A stretch of 39,758 nucleotides of DNA from contig JAVBRB010000038.1 of assembly GCA_031548515.1 (NCBI GenBank), forward strand, positions 1 to 39,758. Direction: 5' to 3'. Positions 24,679 through 30,671 of the stretch are shown in pieces. Each line of letters begins with the position of its first letter. Within the stretch, counting starts at the first letter, position 1. The notes beneath the pieces are model-generated. The model was not told the origin of the DNA. It worked only from the letters and a program-made list of their open reading frames with translations, and did no database searches. A program made the position numbers and the translations under genes. Source of the stretch: UBA940 sp031548515. Its GTDB lineage: Bacteria > Bacteroidota > Bacteroidia > Bacteroidales > Rikenellaceae.

Positions 24679-24702
24679 GTTATGAGTTATGAATTATGAG
24701 TT
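24679..24702. repeat. Threefold heptamer tandem repeat in the nuoCD-nuoH gap
   Basis: TTATGAG, TTATGAA and TTATGAG lie head to tail at 24679-24699, followed by TTA. This is the only multi-base spacer of note in an otherwise tightly packed operon. Slippage or an mRNA-processing role is possible, with no direct support. Confidence 0.6.
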
Positions 24703-24729
24703 AATAAAAGGCAATCTTCAAATTATCAA

Positions 24730-26349
24730 TCACCTGTCGATACATGGTATCACATAATCGAGCGAGCCGCCCAGCATAATAAGGTCGGCTACTTTGTTCC
24801 CGACTGCGATCTCCTTGAGCGCACCCACGAGTGTCATCGACGGCGAACGGAATTTCACGCGATACGGGCTTTTGTCGCCCGTACTGGTGATATGCACCCC
24901 GAACTGGCCGCGCGCGTTCTCGACGCGCTGGAACCATTCGCCTTCGGGCAGTTTCACTACCGGTTTTGTCTTCTCGGCGTATGGCCCTGCGGGAATGTTG
25001 TCCACCAACTGTTCGATGATGCGAAGCGACTGCTCGATCTCATCGAGGCGGACGATGTAACGGTCGAAAGTTTCGCCGCCAGTGCGCAGAACCTCTTCGA
25101 AATCAACCCTGCCGTAGGCTGCATAAGGCTCGGCTTTACGCATGTCATTGGCCCATCCGGAAGCCCTTCCGGCCGGACCGGTGATCCCAAGCGCAATGGC
25201 TTTGTTGCGGGACAGGTATCCCACGCCCTTCATTCGGCCCGTCGCAATAGGGTTTCCGGTGAAGAGCATATGGTGTTCTTTCATCATCTTGCGCATATAG
25301 GGAATAAATTCACCCACACGCTTCTGGAAGTTAGGATGGATGTCGCTAGCGACGCCGCCTATGACATTGTAATTTACCATCAGGCGTCCTCCGGCGGTTT
25401 CTTCGAATATGTCCATAATCTTCTCGCGGTCGCGCATACCATATATGAACGCCGTTACCGCACCCATATCCATACACATCGAACCCCAGCCCAGAAGGTG
25501 GGAAGCGATACGTGTCAACTCGTCGAAAATGGTACGGACGACCACGGCGCGGTCGGGAACTTCCATTCCCAGCGCCTTCTCGCAGCAAAGGCAAAGTCCG
25601 TGGCGGTTTATCGCACCCGAAAGGTAGTCGAGGCGGTCGGTCAGGTGCAGCATCTGCGGATATGTGTAATTCTCACACATTTTTTCAATACCGCGGTGGA
25701 TATATCCGAAGTGCGGGTCCACGGTACGCACTATTTCGCCATCGAGCGAAACGCGCAGGTGCAACACGCCGTGCATAGCCGGGTGCTGCGGACCGAAGTT
25801 GATGACATATTCATCCTCTTCATATAGCATTTTCCATGTACGTCCTTCAGTACCTTCGGCTTCGCAGGGAACAGCATCCATCGATTCGAGGGTTTCGTTT
25901 TCCAGTGGAACCGGATTCAATTCCGGGCTTGCATCGTAGTCCTTGCGCAAAGGCCAGCCTTTCCAGTCGCCGCGCAGAAACAGGCGGCGCATGTCGGGGT
26001 GCCCCTGGAAAAGGATGCCGAAAAAGTCATGCACCTCGCGCTCGTAGACCCCGGCAGTTCCCCACACATCCCACAAAGAGGGGAGTACCGGGTTTTCGCG
26101 GTTCGCAGTCGAGGTTTTCAGAACGACCGTCTCCGTCAGGTTGCCGCGCGAGATGTAATAAATAACGCCGAGGCTTTCACCCCAGTCCATCCCCACGATA
26201 TCGATTAGGAAATCGAACCCGCTTTCTTTCATGAATTCGGCCGCCTCGCGCACATTTTCAACGGGAACGGTAAAGACCTCGCGTCCGTCGGCGCCGCCGG
26301 CAAACTCTGGCCTGAACCAGCCGAATCTATCTGTCAGTTCCTGTTTCAT
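24730..26349 (-). CDS. nuoCD: NADH-quinone oxidoreductase fused subunits C and D
   Basis: A 539-aa natural fusion. The NuoC part covers about 1-140 with EREVHDFFGILFQGHPDMRR (103-122). A linker of some 35 residues follows, then the NuoD (49 kDa) part from about 178, with INFGPQHPAMHG (183-194), the quinone-site His region. Later motifs are DRLDYLSGAINRHGLCLCCE and VGYLSRNKAIALGITGP. The C-terminus SLDYVIPCIDR corresponds to the family end DxVxxxxDR. E. coli also has a CD fusion (about 600 aa). The start lies inside the last 23 nt of nuoB. Role: the quinone-reduction site in the peripheral arm. Confidence 0.96.
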   Translation of the reverse strand: MKQELTDRFGWFRPEFAGGADGREVFTVPVENVREAAEFMKESGFDFLIDIVGMDWGESLGVIYYISRGNLTETVVLKTSTANRENPVLPSLWDVWGTAGVYEREVHDFFGILFQGHPDMRRLFLRGDWKGWPLRKDYDASPELNPVPLENETLESMDAVPCEAEGTEGRTWKMLYEEDEYVINFGPQHPAMHGVLHLRVSLDGEIVRTVDPHFGYIHRGIEKMCENYTYPQMLHLTDRLDYLSGAINRHGLCLCCEKALGMEVPDRAVVVRTIFDELTRIASHLLGWGSMCMDMGAVTAFIYGMRDREKIMDIFEETAGGRLMVNYNVIGGVASDIHPNFQKRVGEFIPYMRKMMKEHHMLFTGNPIATGRMKGVGYLSRNKAIALGITGPAGRASGWANDMRKAEPYAAYGRVDFEEVLRTGGETFDRYIVRLDEIEQSLRIIEQLVDNIPAGPYAEKTKPVVKLPEGEWFQRVENARGQFGVHITSTGDKSPYRVKFRSPSMTLVGALKEIAVGNKVADLIMLGGSLDYVIPCIDR

Positions 26350-26959
26350 CTGCTTCTGCTTCTAATAAGTTGGGAACATCTTCATGTACCGCCGGTTGGT
26401 CGGGCAGGCGGAAAAAATTCTGTACTTTTATCTTGCGTTCGAGCTGCAGCATGCCGTACAGTATGGCATCGGGTCGGGGAGGGCAGCCGGGAACGAAAAC
26501 GTCCACAGGGATTATCTTGTCTACCCCCATGACGGTATGATACGAACTTTTGAAAGGACCGCCGCCGATGGCGCAGCTTCCGATGGCCATCACGTATTTA
26601 GGTTCGGCCATCTGGTCGTAGAGTCTCTTCAGTACCGGCGCCATCTTGTGTACTACGGTTCCGAAAACCATTATCACATCTGCCTGGCGCGGGCTGTTGC
26701 GGTAGACCTCCCAGCCGAAACGGGCGAAGTCGTAACGTGCGGCGCTCATCCCCATGAACTCTATGCCACAACAGCTGGTGGCGAACGTCAGCGGCCACAC
26801 AGAATTGGAGCGTCCCCAATTGATAATGTCGCTGAGCGTCGTCACCACAACGTTGGCGCCGCCTTCCTGAAGTTCTTTGACATATTTTTCGAGGTATTCG
26901 TTATCGTTGAAATCCTCGTAACGCATGTTCTTTATGCGTGTTTTCCTGCTTACTTCCAT
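26327..26959 (-). CDS. nuoB: NADH-quinone oxidoreductase subunit B (cluster N2)
   Basis: 210 aa from the ATG at 26959. A longer open frame to 27178 exists, but it would run through nuoA and lacks family similarity. The four N2 ligands are visible: Cys63-Cys64 (TFATSCCGIEF), Cys129 (IGSCAIGGG) and Cys159 (VPGCPPRPDAIL). This subunit passes electrons to quinone at the NuoB/NuoD interface. Its start overlaps the nuoA stop (ATGGAAGTAA) and its end overlaps the nuoCD start by 23 nt, so A-B-CD are translationally coupled. Confidence 0.96.
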   Translation of the reverse strand: MEVSRKTRIKNMRYEDFNDNEYLEKYVKELQEGGANVVVTTLSDIINWGRSNSVWPLTFATSCCGIEFMGMSAARYDFARFGWEVYRNSPRQADVIMVFGTVVHKMAPVLKRLYDQMAEPKYVMAIGSCAIGGGPFKSSYHTVMGVDKIIPVDVFVPGCPPRPDAILYGMLQLERKIKVQNFFRLPDQPAVHEDVPNLLEAEADETGTDR

Positions 26960-27303
26960 TTCAAAGCTCCTTTCTTCCATGCATAGGCAAGTCCCAGCGC
27001 CAGGACAACGATAAAAAACGACACACTGATAAGCCCTGCCACACCGAGGTCTTTCATAACCGTGGCCCACGGGAACAACAGCACGGTTTCGACGTCGAAC
27101 ACCAGATAGAGTATCGCGAAAAGATAATACCCCACGCGGAACTGCATCCACGATGTTCCGCGTGTGGGGATGCCGCATTCATACACATCCCCTTTCTGTG
27201 CATTCGATGAACGCGGCGCAAGCCACATAGCTATCAGCAAAGCCGCACCCACCAGCACGAATGCAGTGATGAGAACGACAAGAAATACCGAAGAATTACT
27301 CAT
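26950..27303 (-). CDS. nuoA: NADH-quinone oxidoreductase subunit A
   Basis: A 117-aa, three-helix membrane subunit; first gene of the nuo cluster. The conserved TM1-2 loop YECGIPTRGTSWMQFRVGYYLFAILYLVFDVETVLLFPWA is complete, including the Cys and acidic residues that line the quinone tunnel. No clear consensus promoter lies in 27304-27401, so transcription may start upstream, at the promoter near 27807-27841, together with the small ORF at 27402-27785. Confidence 0.96.
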   Translation of the reverse strand: MSNSSVFLVVLITAFVLVGAALLIAMWLAPRSSNAQKGDVYECGIPTRGTSWMQFRVGYYLFAILYLVFDVETVLLFPWATVMKDLGVAGLISVSFFIVVLALGLAYAWKKGALKWK

Positions 27304-27401
27304 ATATCAGAAATAATTATGTAGAATAAACCTGAACGCAGAACACGACACAGCCAAAACCGCACCATTTAACGAAAAAGCGCAGGAAAGAAGATCCCAG
27401 A

Positions 27402-27785
27402 CTAGGTATTAAGCCGGCCTATATAATAAAGCAGACGGCACGGGCTTTGGTGCCGGATATTTGCAAGTATAAGAGAAGTTCCCGAATATTGCCCCGAGAG
27501 TGTCTTCGAAACGAAGGCTGCCACCTGACCGCAGGATTCGGGGCCATGCTTATAAACTTGCCTGAGATCATTGCGCTCATTGTCCTCATACACCGGTGGA
27601 ACCTGATTTTGCAAAGGCACTTCGGATTCGCCATATGAGCCGCCGTCATTCTGTAAAAAAGAGAAGCCCGTATCGGCACTTACGGCACGCCCGCAACCGT
27701 TCCCGATAGAGTGTGCTCCGCCGCAGACCACGGCAGTAACTGCAAAAACAGCACAGACGATAAATTGTAGCAGCCTCACAAACAT
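27402..27785 (-). CDS. Small secreted protein of unknown function upstream of nuoA
   Basis: A 127-aa ORF with a hydrophobic N-terminus (MFVRLLQFIVCAVFAVTAVVCGG) like a signal peptide or a non-canonical lipobox (Cys21). The rest is polar, with several cysteines and a Gln/Asn/Glu-rich middle (residues about 48-75). I recognise no family. Support for a gene comes from context: a TACCTTTG -7 box lies 22 nt upstream of its ATG, with its likely start site about 15 nt before the codon, and no other gene occupies the 620-nt gap between nuoA and tRNA-Gly. Overlapping shorter ORFs exist in other frames, so it could also be a non-coding leader of the nuo operon. Confidence 0.45.
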   Translation of the reverse strand: MFVRLLQFIVCAVFAVTAVVCGGAHSIGNGCGRAVSADTGFSFLQNDGGSYGESEVPLQNQVPPVYEDNERNDLRQVYKHGPESCGQVAAFVSKTLSGQYSGTSLILANIRHQSPCRLLYYIGRLNT

Positions 27786-27806
27786 AACCTGTCAAAAAAG
27801 GACGGC

Positions 27807-27814
27807 CAAAGGTA
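27807..27814 (-). promoter_or_regulatory. Bacteroidota -7 box upstream of the small ORF and nuo operon
   Basis: The minus strand reads TACCTTTG, a full TAnnTTTG match. A TTTG at 27841-27838 lies 23 nt further upstream, slightly beyond the usual spacing. No terminator is visible between here and nuoA, so it may drive both. Confidence 0.5.
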
Positions 27815-27890
27815 ATCATTATTCCGGCAACAGAAAACAAAATGCAATCGAAAGATTTCATTTAATCCAAAACCGCTAAACTTCAAAAAT

Positions 27891-27916
27891 AAAAGAGGCC
27901 TGATTTCTCAGACCTC
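27891..27916 (-). terminator. Terminator of tRNA-Gly
   Basis: On the minus strand GAGGTCTGA (27916-27908) pairs with TCAGGCCTC (27903-27895) with one mismatch, and is followed by TTTTATTTTTG. It begins 10 nt after the tRNA 3' end. Confidence 0.8.
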
Positions 27917-27925
27917 CTGTTTTTG

Positions 27926-27998
27926 AGCGGAAAACGGGATTCGAACCCGCGACCCTCAGCTTGGGAAGCTGATGCTCTACCGACTGAGCTATTTCCGC
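27926..27998 (-). tRNA. tRNA-Gly (anticodon CCC)
   Basis: A 73-nt cloverleaf. Acceptor GCGGAAA pairs with TTTCCGC and discriminator T follows. The D arm contains AGCTCAGTCGGTAGAGC. Anticodon stem TCAGC/GCTGA holds loop TTCCCAA, giving anticodon CCC. The T arm is CGGG-TTCGAAT-CCCG. CCA is not encoded. Confidence 0.94.
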
Positions 27999-28010
27999 GG
28001 AATAACGGTG

Positions 28011-28041
28011 CAAATATATACAAATTATTTTGGGGGACACA
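28011..28041 (-). promoter_or_regulatory. Promoter of tRNA-Gly
   Basis: The minus strand reads TATATTTG (28018-28011), 12 nt before the tRNA 5' end. TGTG, one base off TTTG, lies 19 nt further upstream. The close position fits a tRNA promoter. Confidence 0.5.
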
Positions 28042-28050
28042 CGACCATCC

Positions 28051-28089
28051 ATAAAAATCAGACTGCCGGAAAGATTCTCCGGCAGTCTG
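28051..28089 (-). terminator. Terminator of the DUF3078 gene
   Basis: CAGACTGCCGGA (28059-28070) and TCCGGCAGTCTG (28078-28089) form a perfect 12-bp stem with a 7-nt loop. On the minus strand it is followed by ATTTTTAT. It lies about 60 nt after the stop at 28152. Confidence 0.9.
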
Positions 28090-28151
28090 CAAAATATCAA
28101 ATGAAGTCCATATTCCCTAAGATAAGGGGAAGGCATCAGACCTGTATAAGA

Positions 28152-29093
28152 TTAAAATGAAGCCTGCAGGCCTACGCCCAGAACCTCCCTGACCTGGAAC
28201 TTCGGGCCGCCGAGCGAACCGTCCTTGTTCACCGACTTCACGTTATCGTCGTAGATCATGTTGAGTGTCAGATTGGCCGACAGCCACTTGGTCATTTTCG
28301 CAGTAAGGATTATATCCCACTTCATGACTATGTTCTGAGGATTTTTCAGATAGTTGGAATAGAGGTCGAGGCGGCTGTAAATATTGACGCTCTTGGTTAT
28401 GTCGTAGTTGAGTTCAACCAACAGGTCGGCACCGAACTGGTTGAGTATACTTTTCCCGGGGTCGACACCAAACATGCCTTTATTCGACAGTTCTTCGTTA
28501 AGTACGAAAGTTCCTCTCCACATGGCGGGCGAGAAGGTCGCCGTGATCCACGTTTTCGGCTTCCACGTTGCGCCGACACCGAGGCTGAGGTAGGCGGGAG
28601 CCATGAATTGCGACATGAAAGTTTTTGGGTCGGTACCGTAGTCATATCCGTTAGCAAACTGGGTATTGAAGTTCATAAGGGCCGAAAGGTACCAGTTTTT
28701 ACCCAGTTCGTAACCATACATCGAAGCCAGATATATCTTGTCGTTGGTTTTCTGCGCACCTTTGGATTGCGAGTAATTCATCCCGTAGGCAAGCTCCAAA
28801 CGATTCTGCCACAAATGCCTCTCTTTCTTGTAATTAATGCTATAATTGAACATAAGGTCGAAAGCCACGGATCCGTCGCCCCCGGCTGACCAGTTCACAA
28901 GGCTCACCTGCGACAGAGTAGCGCCCGCAACCCCGCCTTTGCTCCATGGCGAGTCTTCGACTGTCTTGGAGTCGTCCTTATCGACGGCTTTGATTGTAAA
29001 ATCTTTCGATTTCATCGGACCGACCTGAGCCGAAACAGCAAAAGACGCGACCAACATGAACGACAGCGATAAAATGGTAATGTTTTTTTTCAT
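28152..29093 (-). CDS. DUF3078 outer-membrane beta-barrel protein
   Basis: A 313-aa protein with signal peptide MKKNITILSLSFMLVASFAVSAQ. The signature region WSKGGVAGATLSQVSLVNWSAGGDGSVAF (about 51-79) followed by HLWQNRLELAYGMNYS marks the Bacteroidota DUF3078 family. The remainder consists of amphipathic strands (KNWYLSALMNFNTQF, APAYLSLGVGATWKPKTWITATFSPAMW, VNIYSRLDLYSNYL) and ends VLGVGLQASF, with a C-terminal Phe as in outer-membrane barrels. Its role is unknown. It has its own terminator and is separated from panB by another terminator, so it is monocistronic. No consensus promoter was found upstream. Confidence 0.85.
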   Translation of the reverse strand: MKKNITILSLSFMLVASFAVSAQVGPMKSKDFTIKAVDKDDSKTVEDSPWSKGGVAGATLSQVSLVNWSAGGDGSVAFDLMFNYSINYKKERHLWQNRLELAYGMNYSQSKGAQKTNDKIYLASMYGYELGKNWYLSALMNFNTQFANGYDYGTDPKTFMSQFMAPAYLSLGVGATWKPKTWITATFSPAMWRGTFVLNEELSNKGMFGVDPGKSILNQFGADLLVELNYDITKSVNIYSRLDLYSNYLKNPQNIVMKWDIILTAKMTKWLSANLTLNMIYDDNVKSVNKDGSLGGPKFQVREVLGVGLQASF

Positions 29094-29164
29094 AATCAGC
29101 TATTTAAAAGTTTATATTTATCATATCCGGTTCGTCAGCCCTTCAGGGCAACGCACATACATAT

Positions 29165-29194
29165 AAAAAAGCACCCCGCGCCGACAGGGTACTT
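29165..29194 (-). terminator. Terminator of panB
   Basis: On the minus strand AAGTACCC (29194-29187) pairs with GGGTGCTT (29176-29169) with one wobble and a 10-nt loop, followed by TTTTTTAT. The hairpin starts 17 nt after the panB stop. Confidence 0.85.
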
Positions 29195-29210
29195 CCAATT
29201 ATTCATATTG

Positions 29211-30026
29211 TCAGTACTGTTCGTTTTCGTCGGGGAATTTACCTTTCTTCACGTCGTCGATATAGTGGGTGAAAGCCCCGGTCATGACAGAATAGAGATC
29301 GGCGTATCGACGCAGAAAACGCGGCGAGAATTCATTGGTGATGCCGAGCATGTCGTGCACCACAAGCACTTGTCCGTCGCACCCGCGGCCCGCACCGATG
29401 CTGATGGTCGGAATGCGGATAGCCTTTGAAACTTTCCCGCCGAGAGTGGCAGGTATTTTTTCGAGCACGATGCCGAAACATCCCGCCTTTTCGAGCAGTT
29501 GCGCATCGTCCAACAACTTCGAAGCTTCCTCCGCTTCTTTCGCCCTGACAGTGTATGTGCCGTATTTATGGATCGACTGCGGCGTAAGGCCAAGGTGTCC
29601 CATTATGGGTATGCCGGCCGAGAGTATGCGCTGGACCGACTCTATGATCTCCAGGCCGCCTTCAAGTTTGACAGCACCTGCCTCGGTTTCCTTCATAATG
29701 CGGATCGCCGACGCGAGGGCCTCCTTGGAATTGCCCTGGTATGTGCCGAATGGCAGATCCACGACAACCAACGCGCGCTTAACAGCCCTTACGACCGATT
29801 TGGCGTGGTATATCATGTTGTCGAGGGTGATGGGAAGCGTCGAGTCGAAACCGGCCATCACGTTTGCTGCGGAATCGCCAACAAGGATTATATCCATCCC
29901 GGCTTCATCCATGATCCTGGCTGTGGAGTAGTCGTAAGCCGTCAGCATGGCTATCTTCTCACCACGCTGTTTCATCTCCATCAGGCGGTGCGTCGTAACC
30001 GGCCTCAGTTTACCTTCTATAGACAT
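29211..30026 (-). CDS. panB: 3-methyl-2-oxobutanoate hydroxymethyltransferase (ketopantoate hydroxymethyltransferase)
   Basis: A 271-aa cytosolic enzyme, first step of pantothenate synthesis: it transfers a hydroxymethyl group from 5,10-methylene-THF to 2-oxoisovalerate. Family motifs are present: MLTAYDYSTARIMDEAGMDIILVGDSAANVM (Mg2+-binding Asp residues), LPFGTYQ, EAGAVKLEGG, GHLGLTPQSI and VLEKIP. Length is typical (about 264-280 aa). panC and panD are not in the window. It is transcribed alone: a consensus promoter lies inside the end of the methyltransferase gene upstream and a terminator follows. Confidence 0.96.
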   Translation of the reverse strand: MSIEGKLRPVTTHRLMEMKQRGEKIAMLTAYDYSTARIMDEAGMDIILVGDSAANVMAGFDSTLPITLDNMIYHAKSVVRAVKRALVVVDLPFGTYQGNSKEALASAIRIMKETEAGAVKLEGGLEIIESVQRILSAGIPIMGHLGLTPQSIHKYGTYTVRAKEAEEASKLLDDAQLLEKAGCFGIVLEKIPATLGGKVSKAIRIPTISIGAGRGCDGQVLVVHDMLGITNEFSPRFLRRYADLYSVMTGAFTHYIDDVKKGKFPDENEQY

Positions 30027-30046
30027 CGCAATAAAGTTTTGAGAGG

Positions 30047-30077
30047 CAAATTTACAATACTTTCCGAAAGGCGCAAA
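30047..30077 (-). promoter_or_regulatory. Promoter of panB, inside the 3' end of the SPOUT methyltransferase gene
   Basis: On the minus strand TTTG (30077-30074), a 19-nt spacer and TAAATTTG (30054-30047) match the Bacteroidota consensus fully. The predicted start site is near 30040, about 14 nt before the panB ATG. The -33 box lies within the last codons of the upstream gene. Confidence 0.75.
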
Positions 30078-30597
30078 AAAATGCCCATAGGACGACTCCG
30101 CCGCTTACCGAAACATTGAGCGAATGTTTGGCTCCCGCCTGTGGAATTTCTATGGCATCGTCGCACAGGTCAGCCACCTTTTGCTGCACTCCGTCTACTT
30201 CGTTGCCGAAAACAAGCGCATATCTAATACCGGGCTTCGGTGCGAAAGCATCGAGCAGGTTCGCTCCCTCGACCTGCTCGATGGCGACAACGGTATATCC
30301 GGCTTCGCGAAGTTCTCTGACGGCATCTTGCGTATCGGGGAAATAACTCCATACAACGGTGTCTTCAGCACCGAGAGCGGTTTTATGTATCTCGCGGTTG
30401 GGCGGCGCACCGGTTATTCCACAGAGTATCAGTCTCTCTACCCCGAAAGCGTCGCATGTGCGGAAAAAAGACCCCACGTTGTTCATGCTGCGTATGTTAT
30501 CCAACACTACGGTCACAGACATTTTCGGCAGGCCTGCGACATCTCCGGCCGCAGGCCTGCCGAGTTCCTCATTCCGCAGTTTTCGCATTCCAGCCAT
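30052..30597 (-). CDS. TrmH/SpoU-family RNA 2'-O-methyltransferase
   Basis: A 181-aa SPOUT-fold, SAM-dependent RNA ribose methyltransferase. The three family motifs are present: DNIRSMNNVGSFFRTCDAFG (33-52, with the catalytic Arg), LVFGNEVDGV (128-137) and IEIPQAGAKHSLNVSVSGGVVLWAF (150-173). The N-terminus MAGMRKLRNEELGR is the short leader common in Bacteroidota members. It lacks a separate RNA-binding domain, so the target (tRNA or rRNA) is not readable. A -7 box (30627-30634) lies 30 nt upstream, just past the terminator of the DUF3857 operon. Confidence 0.9.
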   Translation of the reverse strand: MAGMRKLRNEELGRPAAGDVAGLPKMSVTVVLDNIRSMNNVGSFFRTCDAFGVERLILCGITGAPPNREIHKTALGAEDTVVWSYFPDTQDAVRELREAGYTVVAIEQVEGANLLDAFAPKPGIRYALVFGNEVDGVQQKVADLCDDAIEIPQAGAKHSLNVSVSGGVVLWAFFCAFRKVL

Positions 30598-30626
30598 ATC
30601 TTTTTGTTTATGGTATTTCTACAGCA

Positions 30627-30634
30627 CAAATGTA
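30627..30634 (-). promoter_or_regulatory. -7 box of the SPOUT methyltransferase gene
   Basis: The minus strand reads TACATTTG, a full TAnnTTTG match, 30 nt before the ATG. The -33 position falls in the upstream terminator and has no TTTG. Confidence 0.45.
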
Positions 30635-30636
30635 GC

Positions 30637-30671
30637 GAAAAACGGGCAGAAATTAATTCTGCCCGTTTTTC
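30637..30671 (-). terminator. Terminator of the DUF3857 operon, overlapping the stop codon
   Basis: GAAAAACGGGCAGAA (30637-30651) and TTCTGCCCGTTTTTC (30657-30671) form a perfect 15-bp stem. The TAA stop (30655-30653 on the minus strand) lies in the 5-nt loop, so the 5' arm is made from the last codons (Lys-Asn-Gly-Gln-Asn). The T run is at the 3' base of the stem. Confidence 0.9.

Noticed and set aside
24892..25827. 311-aa plus-strand open frame antisense to nuoCD
   Set aside because: No recognisable domain; the opposite strand encodes conserved NuoC and NuoD motifs through the whole region.
26960..27178. Upstream extension of nuoB to give a 283-aa protein
   Set aside because: The extra 73 residues overlap nuoA and match no NuoB; the ATG at 26959 gives the normal length and an ATGGAAGTAA overlap with nuoA.
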